Source: Streptomyces sp. XM4193 (GTDB lineage: Bacteria; Actinomycetota; Actinomycetes; Streptomycetales; Streptomycetaceae). From it: DNA of 64,000 nucleotides. This document shows, one piece after another, positions 1 to 8,986 of this stretch. The stretch covers positions 238,044-302,043 of the forward strand of contig NZ_JALLGK010000008.1 of NCBI RefSeq assembly GCF_023072595.1, read 5' to 3'. Each line of letters starts with the position of its first letter. Within the stretch, counting starts at the first letter, position 1. The position numbers were made by a program, and so were the translations under genes. The notes under the pieces were generated by a model, which did no database searches, was not told where the DNA came from, and worked only from the letters and a program-made list of their open reading frames with translations.

Positions 1-1
1 G

Positions 2-349
2 GAGTCCCAGGACCCGGACGCCTATGTCTGGCGCATCATGATCAACACGAACATCGACAGGCTGCGCCGGATCCGGCTGCGCGAATGGCTCACCCACTTC
101 CTGCCGGACACCGCGGGCCCGGACACCACCGATCAACTCGCCGAGCGCGGCGTGGTGTTGGCGGCTCTGCGGCAACTGCCGCCGCGCCAGCGGGCAACGG
201 TGGTGCTGCGCTATCTGGAGGACCGCAGTGAGAGCGAGGTGGCGGCGCTGCTGGGCACACACGTCGGCACCGTGCGGAGCCAGACCGCCAAGGCGCTCGC
301 CCGACTGCGGCGGGAGCTGCCGGCCATGACGGCGGCGGGACAGCCGTGA
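2..349 (+). CDS. SigE-family ECF RNA polymerase sigma factor (C-terminal part)
   Basis: The gene begins before the window; the reading frame is open from base 2. The visible 115 codons hold the end of sigma region 2 (YVWRIMINTNIDRLRR) and all of region 4, including RQLPPRQRATVVLRYLED and the helix-turn-helix LGTHVGTVRSQTAKALARL. These strings are typical of the actinobacterial SigE (SigE/FecI-like) ECF group, which directs RNA polymerase to a small set of promoters. A membrane-anchored protein follows immediately, the usual arrangement for a sigma factor and its anti-sigma-like partner. The family call is secure; the regulon cannot be read from the sequence. Confidence 0.9.
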   Translation, partial: ESQDPDAYVWRIMINTNIDRLRRIRLREWLTHFLPDTAGPDTTDQLAERGVVLAALRQLPPRQRATVVLRYLEDRSESEVAALLGTHVGTVRSQTAKALARLRRELPAMTAAGQP

Positions 350-495
350 CGGCGCGGAAGCACGATGGCGCGCACGGCCCCGGCGACGCGCGGGGACCCG
401 GCGACGCGCGGGGACGACGGGACACCCAAAGGCGGCGGGACGCGCACGGGCACGGCACCGCGCGGGGGCGACGGGACGGAGCGGAGGAGCACGTC

Positions 496-1302
496 ATGGA
501 AGAGGAAGACCGGGCCGACAGGTCCGAACTCGACGCGCTCGGTGCGGCGTTGCGCAGTGAGGCGGACGGCGTACGTGCGGGAACTCCTCCGGTGGAGGCG
601 GTCCTGCGGCGCGGAAGGTCGCGGCGGGCACGGCGCCGGGCAGCGGCGTGCGGTGCCGTGTTCGCCGTCGCCACGATCGCCATGGCCCTCACCGCGGGCC
701 CGCGGCTGCTCACCTCCGAACCGGCGCCGCCGCCGTCCGCCACCTCCACCGCCGACGACGGTGACGGTGACGACAGCGGTCGGGACGAGCGGGGCGCCGA
801 CACCGACCGTCCCGACAGCGGTGACGCGAAGCCTCCGACTCCCGTCGCGCCAACGGTGGTTCAGCCCGACGAGGCGTACCCGGTGCCCGGCGGCGGACGC
901 CTCGCGCTGCTCTCCACCGGCGCCCAGAACTACCTGCTGGAGCCGGGGCAGATCGACGAGGAGGAGTTCGCCGGGCGACTCGACGCGCGCCGCAGCCCCG
1001 CGATCGGCGACAACATCCGCCCCGACAGCATGAGCGGCTCGTCGGCGGGCTCCACCGGCCGAATGTGGGGCGCCTGGCGCCACGAAGGACCGCTGACCAT
1101 CACGGTGGACATCGGCGGCGAGGAGTTCCCGGCGGAGCTCTACTCCCTGCCCGGCAGGCCCGGTTGGGGCGTCTACCACGTGGACACCGGCCTGGGGGAA
1201 GGCGTCGACAGCTACACCGTCACCGCCCGGGACGCCGACGGCGAGGTCTTCGACGTCATGACGTCCGGGCCGCCTCCGCCGGACGGCGAACGGCAGCCGT
1301 GA
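496..1302 (+). CDS. Membrane-anchored protein downstream of sigma factor, possible anti-sigma partner
   Basis: A 268-residue protein. I chose the ATG at 496 because GGAGGAG lies 7 bases upstream. The frame can also be opened from a GTG at 346 overlapping the sigma stop, but that adds a 50-residue run of RGPGDARG-type low complexity. The layout is an acidic cytoplasmic N-terminus (about 50 residues), an Arg-rich stretch, one membrane segment (ACGAVFAVATIAMALTAG), a Pro/Asp-rich linker, and a roughly 150-residue extracytoplasmic domain I do not recognise. There is no zinc-finger anti-sigma HxxxCxxC motif. Its position after a SigE-family sigma gene suggests it modulates that sigma factor, which is inference. 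Confidence 0.75.
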   Translation: MEEEDRADRSELDALGAALRSEADGVRAGTPPVEAVLRRGRSRRARRRAAACGAVFAVATIAMALTAGPRLLTSEPAPPPSATSTADDGDGDDSGRDERGADTDRPDSGDAKPPTPVAPTVVQPDEAYPVPGGGRLALLSTGAQNYLLEPGQIDEEEFAGRLDARRSPAIGDNIRPDSMSGSSAGSTGRMWGAWRHEGPLTITVDIGGEEFPAELYSLPGRPGWGVYHVDTGLGEGVDSYTVTARDADGEVFDVMTSGPPPPDGERQP

Positions 1303-1374
1303 GCGGGCGGGGTGGACCGGTCAGGCTGAGCCGGACCTGACTGAGGCGCCCGCGGTGTTCTCTAGGGTGGCCCG

Positions 1375-2019
1375 ATGAACGCACCTCGTGCACAGGACGG
1401 TTCGACGACACCGTCCGGCCCGCCCGCGAGCAGAACCGACGCGGACCGACCGGACCCGGATGCGGCAACGGACCCGACGGACCCGGAGCCGACGGACCCG
1501 GGTGCCGCAGCCCGGCACGGCGGCGAGCGGCCCGAGCCGGCCCCGGAGCCGGTGGAGCGTCCCACCGCGCGGGTGGTGCTGCTGGACGACCGGGACCGGG
1601 TGCTCCTCTTCCGGAGCGTCTCCGAGGGCTCCGGGAAGGTGCTCTGGTTCCCGCCGGGCGGCGGGGTGGAGCCGGGCGAGAGCTACGAGGAGGCGGCGCT
1701 CCGCGAGCTGCGCGAGGAGACCGGGCTGACGGATGTGGAGCTCGGGCCCGAACTCTGGCGCAGAGAACCGGTGTTGCCCTGGAACGGCGTACCGCACCGG
1801 TTCGTCGAACGGCACTTCCTGGCGCGTACGGAGCGCTGCGAGATCGACACCGGGGGCTTCAGCGCGCAGGAGCGGCTGAGCATCCACGAGCACCGCTGGT
1901 GGACGGGGGACGAGCTGCGCGCCGTCCACGCGCTGCTCGTCCCCCGCGATCTGCCGGACCGTCTCGCCGAACTGCTGGCGAACGGGCCGCCGGACACACC
2001 ACCGCTGATCGGGACCTGA
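1375..2019 (+). CDS. NUDIX hydrolase
   Basis: A 214-residue protein with a complete Nudix box at residues 96-118 (G-x5-E102-x7-R110-E-L-x-E-E-T-G-L). This is the Mg-binding catalytic loop that cleaves nucleoside diphosphates linked to another moiety. The preceding strands (ARVVLLDDRDRVLLFR) are a normal Nudix N-terminal sheet. Residues 1-60 are a Pro/Asp/Thr-rich tail unlike the fold, so a later start is possible, but AGGGTGG sits 6 bases ahead of the ATG at 1375. The substrate cannot be predicted. It is convergent with the cellulase gene. Confidence 0.93.
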   Translation: MNAPRAQDGSTTPSGPPASRTDADRPDPDAATDPTDPEPTDPGAAARHGGERPEPAPEPVERPTARVVLLDDRDRVLLFRSVSEGSGKVLWFPPGGGVEPGESYEEAALRELREETGLTDVELGPELWRREPVLPWNGVPHRFVERHFLARTERCEIDTGGFSAQERLSIHEHRWWTGDELRAVHALLVPRDLPDRLAELLANGPPDTPPLIGT

Positions 2020-2062
2020 GAGGCCCGGCCGGCCGGCTCGCACAGGCACGAACGGCCGGACC

Positions 2063-2087
2063 GGTACGGGCTCGCACGACCCGTACC
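2063..2087. terminator. Hairpin between convergent NUDIX and cellulase genes
   Basis: GGTACGGG (2063-2070) pairs with CCCGTACC (2080-2087) around a 9-base loop, 44 bases past the NUDIX stop and 32 bases before the cellulase stop. It is a modest stem without a U-tract and could serve either strand. Confidence 0.4.
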
Positions 2088-2118
2088 CGTACGGTCCCGA
2101 CTGCGGGGTGCCGCCGGG

Positions 2119-3252
2119 TCAGCTCATCCGGTCGCGGATCCAGACGCCCGCTTCCTTCAGAACCTCGGGACCGGCCCACGGGCCGCCCGCGTTGCAGGTG
2201 CCCTCCTTGAAGACGGCGCCCGAGCGGTGGTCGTCGGAGAAGTTCCAGTTGATCCAGCTGATGTTCTTCTGCTGCATCAGGTCGAGGTAGCGCTGGGACA
2301 TGTCGAAGTCGTTGGCGTCCTCACCGGCGTGGTCCTGGGTGCCGAACTCCGTCACGAAGATGGGGAGTTGGTCGGAGGCGCGGTCGAGCGCGGAGAGGTA
2401 GGAGTCGCCGTGGGAGGCGGCGTAGAAGTGGAAGGTGTACATGATGTTCTCGGCGTTGACCGGATCGTTGATGATCTCCTGCTCGTCCGCTCCCTCGGAC
2501 AGGCCGAGCGAGGACCAGGCCCGGGTGCCGACCAGCACGACGCCGTCCGGGTCGCCGGCGCGGACCGTCGGGATGACCTCTTCGGCGTAGGAGCGGATGC
2601 CCGACCAGCCGACGCCGTTGGGCTCGTTGGCGATCTCGTAGATCAGGTTGTTCTGGTCGCCGTGGCGCGCGGTGATGTCGGTGAAGAACTTCTTGGCGCG
2701 CTCGGTGTTGTGGTTCGGGTCGCCCGGGGTCAGCTGGTGCCAGTCGACGACCACGTACATGCCGCGCTCGGTGGCCTGGTCGATGATGCGGCTGGCCAGG
2801 TCGGTGAAGCCCTCGGGGTCGGTCTCGTAGCCGCCCTCCTGGACGTAGGTGGAAACGCGCAGGACGTCGGCGCCCCAGTCGTCGGCCAGCGCGTCGAGCG
2901 AACCGTCGGTGACGCACTGGGAGTACCACTGCGTGCCGTGCGTGCTCATGCCGCGCAGTTGGACGGGCTGGCCGTCCTCGCCGCAGAGCTTGGTGCCGCA
3001 GACCTCCAGGCGGCCGTGCTCGGCGAACGCGGTGCCCTCCTCCGCCGCGGCGGGGGCGGGCCCGGCGGGCTTGCCGGTCGCGGGAGTGTCCGCACCGGCT
3101 GCGGCAGCGAGCCCTGCCGAGGTGCCGGCCGCCAGCAGCGCGGCGGCACCGAGCAGCGCACCGAGGCGTCGCGAGCGGCGGTGCGGCCGGGCGGCGGTGG
3201 ACCCTGCGTCCGCGACGGCGTCGGGACGGCGTGGGGGGAGGCTGGAGCGCAT
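2119..3252 (-). CDS. Secreted glycoside hydrolase family 5 cellulase
   Basis: A 377-residue protein. The N-terminus has twin-arginine-like basic residues (RPHRRSRR) followed by a hydrophobic signal segment (GALLGAAALLAAGTSAG), so it is exported. The catalytic domain starts near residue 77 (HGRLEVCGTKL) and is a GH5 TIM barrel: IYEIANEP carries the acid/base Glu210, IFVTEFGT the nucleophile Glu302, and WINWNFSD the substrate-platform Trp. It hydrolyses beta-1,4-glucans. There is no carbohydrate-binding module, so it is a catalytic-domain-only endoglucanase. The perfect CebR box (TGGGAGCGCTCCCA) found ahead of many Streptomyces cellulase genes is not present upstream. Confidence 0.95.
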   Translation of the reverse strand: MRSSLPPRRPDAVADAGSTAARPHRRSRRLGALLGAAALLAAGTSAGLAAAAGADTPATGKPAGPAPAAAEEGTAFAEHGRLEVCGTKLCGEDGQPVQLRGMSTHGTQWYSQCVTDGSLDALADDWGADVLRVSTYVQEGGYETDPEGFTDLASRIIDQATERGMYVVVDWHQLTPGDPNHNTERAKKFFTDITARHGDQNNLIYEIANEPNGVGWSGIRSYAEEVIPTVRAGDPDGVVLVGTRAWSSLGLSEGADEQEIINDPVNAENIMYTFHFYAASHGDSYLSALDRASDQLPIFVTEFGTQDHAGEDANDFDMSQRYLDLMQQKNISWINWNFSDDHRSGAVFKEGTCNAGGPWAGPEVLKEAGVWIRDRMS

Positions 3253-3790
3253 GAGACTCCGTTCCGCCGGGCTACGGCACGCCCGGCTGCGAGAAGCGGG
3301 GGGATTGGTCTGAACCTAAGGCGGTGATCGCGGAGGGTCAAGGTGCGTGCGCGAGTTGCACAGGGAAGGCGGAAGCGACCACCGCTCGACCGACCCCCGC
3401 CCAACTCCCGGCGGAGCGAAGCCGATTGCGGGTGCGCGACGGAACCGGCGGAGCCCGGACGGGCCGCACCGACCCGCGGCGGGGACGAGTTTCGGACAGT
3501 CGCGCAGGTCGCGGCACCGAACGGGGCGTCGCGACAGCACAACGAGACCAACATTCCGCTCATTTCCGACAACTGCACATGTTCGCCCAGAACCCTCGAA
3601 GCGCACCAAAGCGCCGTCGCGGAGTGACGTTGGGGTGCCCGCCCGTCGCAGCGGGTCCACACCAGGTGACGAGGCGATAACGCTGCGCCCGCCACGGTCG
3701 AGAGCGGAGCCGGGGCGTGGGTAGAGTCGGCCAACCGCGACCCCAGGGTCGTCGCACATGTCCCCGGCCCTGGTGGGTGTTTGTCCGTTT
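3253..3790. other. Intergenic region between cellulase and small membrane gene
   Basis: This 538-base divergent region should hold the promoters of the cellulase (minus) and the small membrane protein (plus). I found no convincing open gene, strong inverted repeat or RNA motif. The stretch around 3540-3620 is visibly less GC-rich than the coding DNA on either side. Confidence 0.4.
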
Positions 3791-3910
3791 ATGGCTGAAG
3801 ACTGGGTTTCCAACGCCTTGTTCGGCGTCCTCGTTGCCGTCTGGGTCGGCTACTTCCTGCTGATCTCACTGCGTCGCAGTCGAAAGACTCAGAAGCGACA
3901 CAACGCCTGA
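3791..3910 (+). CDS. Small single-pass membrane protein, 39 residues
   Basis: A complete short frame (ATG 3791, TGA 3908) encodes an acidic start (MAEDWVSNALFG), one clear membrane helix (VLVAVWVGYFLLISL) and a basic tail (RRSRKTQKRH). The topology is N-out or N-in with a positively charged cytoplasmic end. Support comes from the well-formed charge/hydrophobicity pattern, the lower-GC leader, and a strong terminator hairpin 170 bases downstream. The ribosome binding site is weak (GGTGGGTG about 18 bases upstream). I do not recognise a family. Confidence 0.6.
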   Translation: MAEDWVSNALFGVLVAVWVGYFLLISLRRSRKTQKRHNA

Positions 3911-4080
3911 AACCCTCGCAGTCCGGGTTCACCGCCCGGGCTGCCCGCCGAACGGCCCGCCCGCGCCGTCGCACCGACCCCGAGTCGGACGACGCGACCG
4001 GCGGGCCGTCCGACGTTCGGGGCCGACGCGAGTCGCAGGCCGACGACTGAACGCACGGGCCGGCGCGTACGTACGACACA

Positions 4081-4124
4081 GGGCGCGGTGGTGCCGGCAC
4101 CTGGCCGCCGGCACCACCGCGCCC
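4081..4124 (+). terminator. Strong 18-bp stem terminator after the small membrane gene
   Basis: Bases 4081-4098 are a perfect reverse complement of 4107-4124 (GGGCGCGGTGGTGCCGGC and its partner) around an 8-base loop. There is no U-tract, which is normal for GC-rich actinomycete terminators. It is the most stable hairpin in this stretch and lies downstream of the 39-residue gene. Confidence 0.6.
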
Positions 4125-4166
4125 CGACGCGCCCGCGCCTGACTTACGCGCCCCGACGCCCGCGCA

Positions 4167-4196
4167 CCGCACCCGCACCCGCACCCGCACCCGCAC
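4167..4196. repeat. CCGCAC hexamer repeated five times
   Basis: Five exact tandem copies of CCGCAC in the 3911-4496 intergenic region. Apart from this repeat and the terminator hairpin, I see nothing functional in that 586-base gap until the ribosome binding site of the next gene. Confidence 0.85.
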
Positions 4197-4496
4197 CAGG
4201 GATCACGCGCCGCGGTGTCGGACCGCACGGGCCGATCCGCCTCCGGCCGCCGACGCGCCCGCGCCGACCTACACACCCCGACGCCCGCGCACCGCGGGCG
4301 GAGCCGACGGACGAAGCCCCGGGCCTGCGACGGCGGGCCCAGGGGCGTGACGGCGGGCGTCGGCCACATCCGCGTCCGTTCCGACCGGTGTTTCGCTCCG
4401 CGCAAACCCTGTTGCGATCCGGTCGGCGGCTGGGCATGGTCACGTGCACGAGACCGACGAGGCAGACCACCTCCTCGGCGACTGGAGGTTCCCACC

Positions 4497-5411
4497 GTGT
4501 ACAGCTCCGACGCCCGCACCGTCGAGGAGTTCCCCGTGACCGACCCGGGTGCCGGCCCCTACGGGCTCACCGCGGGGCCCGACGGCGCACTGTGGATCAC
4601 ACTCGTGCACGCCGGGAGAATCGCCCGGTTCTCGACCGACGGGGAGGGTCCGCCGCGAACCACTGTCCACGCGCTGGACGGCGCCCCCGACTGCCTGCCC
4701 ATGGTCATCACCCCGGGGCCGGACGGCGCACTGTGGTTCACCAGGGCCGGCGATCACCGCATCGGCCGGATCACCACCGACGGCGAGGCCGTCTCACACC
4801 CGCTTCCGACCCCGGACTGCGGCCCGTACGGCATCACCTCCGCCGCCGACGGCGGCCTCTGGTTCACGATGACCAACGCCGACCGCGTCGGCCGGCTCGA
4901 TCCCGCGGACGGCACCGTCACCGAGTACGCGCTGCCCGTCGCGGGCGGGTTCCCCGCGATGATCTGCGAAGGCCCGGACGGAGCCCTGTGGTTCACCCTC
5001 AACAGGGCGAACGCGGTCGGCCGACTCGCCCCCGACACCGGTGAGGTGGCGCTCCACCCGCTGCCGACCGCCGACGCCGGTCCGGTCGGCATCGCCTGCG
5101 ACGGCGAGGCGCTGTGGTGCGTCGAGTTGACGGCCAGTCAGGTCGCACGGATCGCGACCGACGGACGGGTCGAGGAGTTTCCGCTGATCGACGACGCCGC
5201 CAAACCCCACGCGATCGTCTCGACCGCGCCCGGCGAATGCTGGTTCACCGAGTGGGGCGCCAACCGCGTCACCCACTTCCGCGCCAACGGCGGCACCACC
5301 CCGTACGCGCTCCCGACGCCCTCCAGCGAGCCGCACGGCATCGCGGTGGGCGCGGACGGCGCGCTGTGGACCGCGCAGGAGATCGGCACCGTCGCCCGCA
5401 TCACGGCCTGA
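4497..5411 (+). CDS. vgb: Virginiamycin B lyase-like seven-bladed beta-propeller protein
   Basis: A 304-residue protein starting at GTG 4497, with GGAGG about 9 bases upstream. Repeated blades carry the signature GPDGALWFT/ADGGLWFT (near residues 28, 75, 118, 159, 286), as in Vgb, which opens the lactone ring of streptogramin B by a C-O lyase reaction and needs Mg. His238, Glu278, His280 and a Glu at 295 fall at almost the same spacing as the metal and catalytic residues I recall for staphylococcal VgbB. The family also has many members with no tested lyase activity, so the fold is near certain and the antibiotic activity is only likely. No signal peptide is visible, so it is probably cytoplasmic. 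Confidence 0.85.
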   Translation: MYSSDARTVEEFPVTDPGAGPYGLTAGPDGALWITLVHAGRIARFSTDGEGPPRTTVHALDGAPDCLPMVITPGPDGALWFTRAGDHRIGRITTDGEAVSHPLPTPDCGPYGITSAADGGLWFTMTNADRVGRLDPADGTVTEYALPVAGGFPAMICEGPDGALWFTLNRANAVGRLAPDTGEVALHPLPTADAGPVGIACDGEALWCVELTASQVARIATDGRVEEFPLIDDAAKPHAIVSTAPGECWFTEWGANRVTHFRANGGTTPYALPTPSSEPHGIAVGADGALWTAQEIGTVARITA

Positions 5412-5639
5412 GCCTCCCGGGCCGGGTGCCTCGCGCACGGCTTGCGCACGGACGTACGGACGCAGCCGAGCACCCGCGGGCACGCACGGCTTGCGGGTGT
5501 CTTGCGCACGGCTCGCGCACGGCTTGCGGGTGTACGGCCGCGTCCGAGGCGCAAGCCCCGCACGGGGACGTCCGGTTGTGGTTGGCTCGGGTGGCGAACG
5601 GCCGGCACTGCGGACGGTCACCACCAGGAGAGGGCCGGA
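5412..5639. repeat. Imperfect direct repeats between vgb and the winged-helix gene
   Basis: Degenerate copies of CTTGCGCACGG and CACGGCTTGCGGGTGT recur several times between about 5440 and 5545. No gene or clear promoter is visible. The next gene's ribosome binding site (AGGAGAG) follows near 5625. Confidence 0.5.
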
Positions 5640-6932
5640 ATGGCGAACACCACGGAAGGCGGCGCGCTCACCGCCGCCGAACTCAACCGGGCCACGCTCG
5701 CCCGCCAACTCCTGCTGGAACGCGTCGAGTCGGCACCCGAGGACGCCGTGGCACAGTTGGCCGGCCTCCAAGGCCAGGCGCCCGCGTCCGTGTACCTCGC
5801 GCTGTGGAACCGGCTCGCCGATCTCCAACCGGCCGCCGTGGACAAACTGTTCGCGAGCGGCACGCTGGTGCGGGCGACCCTGATGCGGATGACGCTGCAC
5901 GTCGTGCACCACGCGGACCACCCGGTGTTCCTCCAGGCGATGCAGGGCACCCTGCGGGCTCGGCTCAGGCATGAACGCTTCCGGTCCTCCGGCGTCACGA
6001 CCGAACAACTCGACGCGCTCCTGCCGCAGTTGCTCGACCACCTCGCCCGGCCGCGCACCGTCGCCGAACTGCAGACCTGGCTCTCGACCCACTTCGCCGA
6101 AACCCTCACCGACACCCCGGCCAACACCCCCGCCGGCCCTCTCTCCGGCACTGCGGACGGAACCGCGGGGGCCGGCGGAAGGGCGGACACGTCGGACACC
6201 GCCGACGCCGAGCGGGCGAACGAGGCCGTGCGCGGCGCGCTTTGGGCAGCCCGGCTGGTCGCTCCGCTGCTGCGCACCACCGACTCCGCCGAGCCCTGGT
6301 ACTTCCGCACGGCGGGCAGCGTCTCCTACGTCGCCGCCACAGCACGCCCCGATCCGTACGACGGGGCAGCGGGCGACGAGGCACTCGGCACACTGCTGTT
6401 GCGCTATCTCCGGGCCTTCGGCCCCGCGTCGGTGGCGGACGCCGCACAGTTCCTGACGGTCCCGCGGCGGCAGGTGCGCCGCGTGCTCACCGGGCTCGAA
6501 GACGCGCTGACGACCCGTCGGGGCCCCGGCGGCGAAGAACTCTTCGACGTACCGGACGGCGAACTCCCGGACGGCGAACTGCCTGCTCCACCAAGGCTGT
6601 TGGGCATGTGGGACAACGTGCTGCTGGCCCACGCCGACCGCAGCCGCTTCGTACCGGACGAGTACCGGAGGGTGATCACCCGCGTCAACGGCGACCAGTT
6701 GCCCACGGTCCTCGTCGACGGCAGGGCGGCAGGCGTCTGGCGCCCCACCGAGCAGGGCGTCGAGGTGACCGCCTTCCACCCGTTGAGCGACGCCGACTGG
6801 GAGGGCCTTGCCGCCGAGTCGCGCCGCCTGCGCGACTTCCTCGCCGACCGCGAACCCCTGGTCTACCGCCGCTGGTTCCACTGGTGGCCGAAGCTTCCGG
6901 CCGGTCACGTCCGCATCCTGCCCGGCGACTGA
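5640..6932 (+). CDS. Winged-helix DNA-binding domain-containing protein (PF06224 type)
   Basis: A 430-residue protein starting at ATG 5640 behind AGGAGAGG. It has the architecture of the HTH_42 (AlkX/YcaQ-like) group: an N-terminal winged helix around LNRATLARQLLLERV...LAGLQGQAP, a central region with RATLMRMTLHVVH, and a C-terminal domain ending VYRRWFHWWPKL. Members related to YcaQ unhook DNA crosslinks as glycosylases. Others are uncharacterised, and I did not confirm the catalytic QxQ-type motif. Residues about 155-185 are a Thr/Ala/Gly-rich insertion. It is probably cytoplasmic. Confidence 0.85.
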   Translation: MANTTEGGALTAAELNRATLARQLLLERVESAPEDAVAQLAGLQGQAPASVYLALWNRLADLQPAAVDKLFASGTLVRATLMRMTLHVVHHADHPVFLQAMQGTLRARLRHERFRSSGVTTEQLDALLPQLLDHLARPRTVAELQTWLSTHFAETLTDTPANTPAGPLSGTADGTAGAGGRADTSDTADAERANEAVRGALWAARLVAPLLRTTDSAEPWYFRTAGSVSYVAATARPDPYDGAAGDEALGTLLLRYLRAFGPASVADAAQFLTVPRRQVRRVLTGLEDALTTRRGPGGEELFDVPDGELPDGELPAPPRLLGMWDNVLLAHADRSRFVPDEYRRVITRVNGDQLPTVLVDGRAAGVWRPTEQGVEVTAFHPLSDADWEGLAAESRRLRDFLADREPLVYRRWFHWWPKLPAGHVRILPGD

Positions 6933-7068
6933 CCCGGACCCGCCCACCACCGCCCGCCGCGCGACCCGATCGCCCCGGAACGACCCGGCCGGCCCCGACA
7001 GGCCCGGATTCGACCGGACGACGCAGATCCGGACGACGCAGAAACCGCCCCGAACCGGAGGAACCGCG

Positions 7069-8094
7069 ATGCCCCCGACCGCCGCCGTACAGCCCTCGGA
7101 CGTCACCCACCGGATGGTGCCCACCCCCGCAGGCCGCGCCCATGTCGCCGAACTCGGCGCCGGGCCACTGGTGTTGCTGCTGCACGGCTTCCCGGAGTCC
7201 TGGTACTCCTGGCGCCGTCAGCTGCCCGCACTCGCCGCCGCCGGCTACCGCGCCGCGGCCGTCGACGTACGGGGCTACGGGCGTTCCTCCCGGCCGACGG
7301 ACATCGCCGCGTACGGACTGCGGTCGCTGGCGGAGGACAACGTCGCCGTCGTGCGGGCACTCGGCGAGGAGAGCGCCGTGGTGGTCGGCCACGACTGGGG
7401 TTCGCCGATCGCGGCGCACTCCGCGCTGCTGCACCCGGAGGTCTTCCGCGCCGTGGGGCTGCTCAGCGTTCCCTACTCGCCGCCCGGCGGACCGCGCCCC
7501 GGCGACGTCTTCGCCAGGATGCGCGAGGACGGCGGCCCCGGCAGCGACGAGTTCTACGTCTCCTACTTCCAGCAGCCCGGCCGCGCCGAGTCCGAGATCG
7601 AGCCCGATGTGCGCGGCTGGCTCGCCGGGATCTACGCGGCCCTGTCCGCCGAGACCATGCCGCCGCCGGACGGCCCGCACCCGCTCTTCGTCCGCGAGGG
7701 CGGCACCATCCGCGAACGCCTCCCGCACGACCGGCTGCCGAGCTGGCTGACCGAGGCCGAACTCGACTACTACGCGGGCGAGTTCGAACGCACCGGCTTC
7801 GGCGGCGCGCTCGCCCGCTACCGCAACATGGACCGCGACTGGGAAGACCTCGCCGACCTCAACGGCGCGGTCCTGTCCCAGCCCTCGCTCTTCCTCGGCG
7901 GCTCACTGGACTCCTCGACCACCTGGATGGGGCCGGCGATCGAGGCCCACGCGCACACGCTGCCCGGCCTGCACCCCGCGTCCCGTCTGCTCGACGGCTG
8001 CGGCCACTGGATCCAGCAGGAGCGTCCGGAAGAGGTCAACGAGACCCTGATCCGGTGGCTCGGCGACCTGGACCACCCCACCCGCCCCCGCTGA
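7069..8094 (+). CDS. Alpha/beta hydrolase, epoxide hydrolase type
   Basis: A 341-residue protein; the ATG at 7069 follows CCGGAGGAACCGCG. The oxyanion motif HGFPESWYSWR (residues 39-49) and nucleophile elbow GHDWGS with Asp109 identify the epoxide-hydrolase branch, in which Asp rather than Ser attacks the epoxide. The charge-relay His is in GCGHWIQQERPE near the C-terminus, and lid tyrosines are plausible in the YYAGEFERTGF segment. It likely converts an epoxide to a diol, or belongs to the haloalkane dehalogenase-like neighbours; the epoxide call is favoured by HGFP. No signal peptide. Confidence 0.92.
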   Translation: MPPTAAVQPSDVTHRMVPTPAGRAHVAELGAGPLVLLLHGFPESWYSWRRQLPALAAAGYRAAAVDVRGYGRSSRPTDIAAYGLRSLAEDNVAVVRALGEESAVVVGHDWGSPIAAHSALLHPEVFRAVGLLSVPYSPPGGPRPGDVFARMREDGGPGSDEFYVSYFQQPGRAESEIEPDVRGWLAGIYAALSAETMPPPDGPHPLFVREGGTIRERLPHDRLPSWLTEAELDYYAGEFERTGFGGALARYRNMDRDWEDLADLNGAVLSQPSLFLGGSLDSSTTWMGPAIEAHAHTLPGLHPASRLLDGCGHWIQQERPEEVNETLIRWLGDLDHPTRPR

Positions 8095-8138
8095 ACCGGC
8101 AGCGGCCTCCGCCGCCCCGCCTCGGAGAACGGGGCCGC

Positions 8139-8156
8139 CCGCAGGAAGACCTGCGG
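8139..8156. terminator. Short hairpin between convergent genes
   Basis: CCGCAGG (8139-8145) and CCTGCGG (8150-8156) flank an AAGA loop. Outside it GCCGCCC and GGGCGGC can extend the stem. It lies between the convergent epoxide hydrolase and TIGR03086-type genes. Confidence 0.45.
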
Positions 8157-8193
8157 TCCCGGAGAGCGGGCGGCACCGGAGGCGCCCGCCGGC

Positions 8194-8796
8194 TCAGAGA
8201 GACGACAGGCCCTCCGGGGCGACCGGCCTGCCGAGGAAGGCCGCGAGGCGGTCCAGCGCCGGGGCGTCGTCGGCGACCGGCTCGGGCGAGGCGAACGGCA
8301 TCGACTCGCGCGCCGCGCCCGCCATCGCCTCACTGCTGAACAGCAGCTCGGCCTCGGCCAGTTGCTCCGGCACCTCCAGCCGCCGACCGATCGCACGCGC
8401 CACGTCCCAGCCGTGCACCAACGCCTCCACGGTCCGCACATGGACGATCACGAAGCCCGGTACGGTGCCGATCGGCAGCTCGAAGCTCTGCTCCAGCACA
8501 CCCGGCTGCCGCAGCGCGGCGAGCAGCTTCACACCGGCGCTGCGGTACGACGCCACCTCCTCGTCGCCGAGGGCGTCCTCCTCCGTCGGGTCGAAGGCGC
8601 CGACGGCGAGTCCCGGACCGCCGCAGAGCACCTCGGCGGTGCGCAGATCGCCCAGCACCATGTGGTTGACGACTTCGCGAACGTCCCACTCCCGACTGGG
8701 AGTCGGCGCGTGCCACTGGTCCTCCCGCACCTGCGTGAGCACATCGCCGACAGCCCCCAGGACCGTCGCGAGATCGTCGACTGGTGTTGCGTTCAT
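8194..8796 (-). CDS. TIGR03086 family metal-binding protein (DinB/mycothiol-dependent maleylpyruvate isomerase fold)
   Basis: A 200-residue protein. The ATG at 8796 follows GGAGGGAGCGCC. It has the four-helix DinB-like signature: WHAPTPSREWDVREVVNHMV supplies the first metal-ligand His, and TVEALVHGWDVARAIGR the HGWD motif that completes the site. Proteins of this group use or are predicted to use mycothiol-linked chemistry in actinobacteria; no substrate can be assigned. Length and both motifs are normal for the family. Confidence 0.9.
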   Translation of the reverse strand: MNATPVDDLATVLGAVGDVLTQVREDQWHAPTPSREWDVREVVNHMVLGDLRTAEVLCGGPGLAVGAFDPTEEDALGDEEVASYRSAGVKLLAALRQPGVLEQSFELPIGTVPGFVIVHVRTVEALVHGWDVARAIGRRLEVPEQLAEAELLFSSEAMAGAARESMPFASPEPVADDAPALDRLAAFLGRPVAPEGLSSL

Positions 8797-8986
8797 GGCG
8801 CTCCCTCCGGGTCCGGCCGAATACGACGTCCGGCCGAGTACGACCGTCGTAGGGACCGCACCGTACCGGCGCACCGGGTGGCTGCGCCCGGCACCCCGCC
8901 GGGCCGCCCGCGTTCCGGCCCGCGGACCCGGGCTGCCCACGTTCCGGGCCGCCTACGTTCCGGGGCCGGGTACGTTTCGGGGCCGC

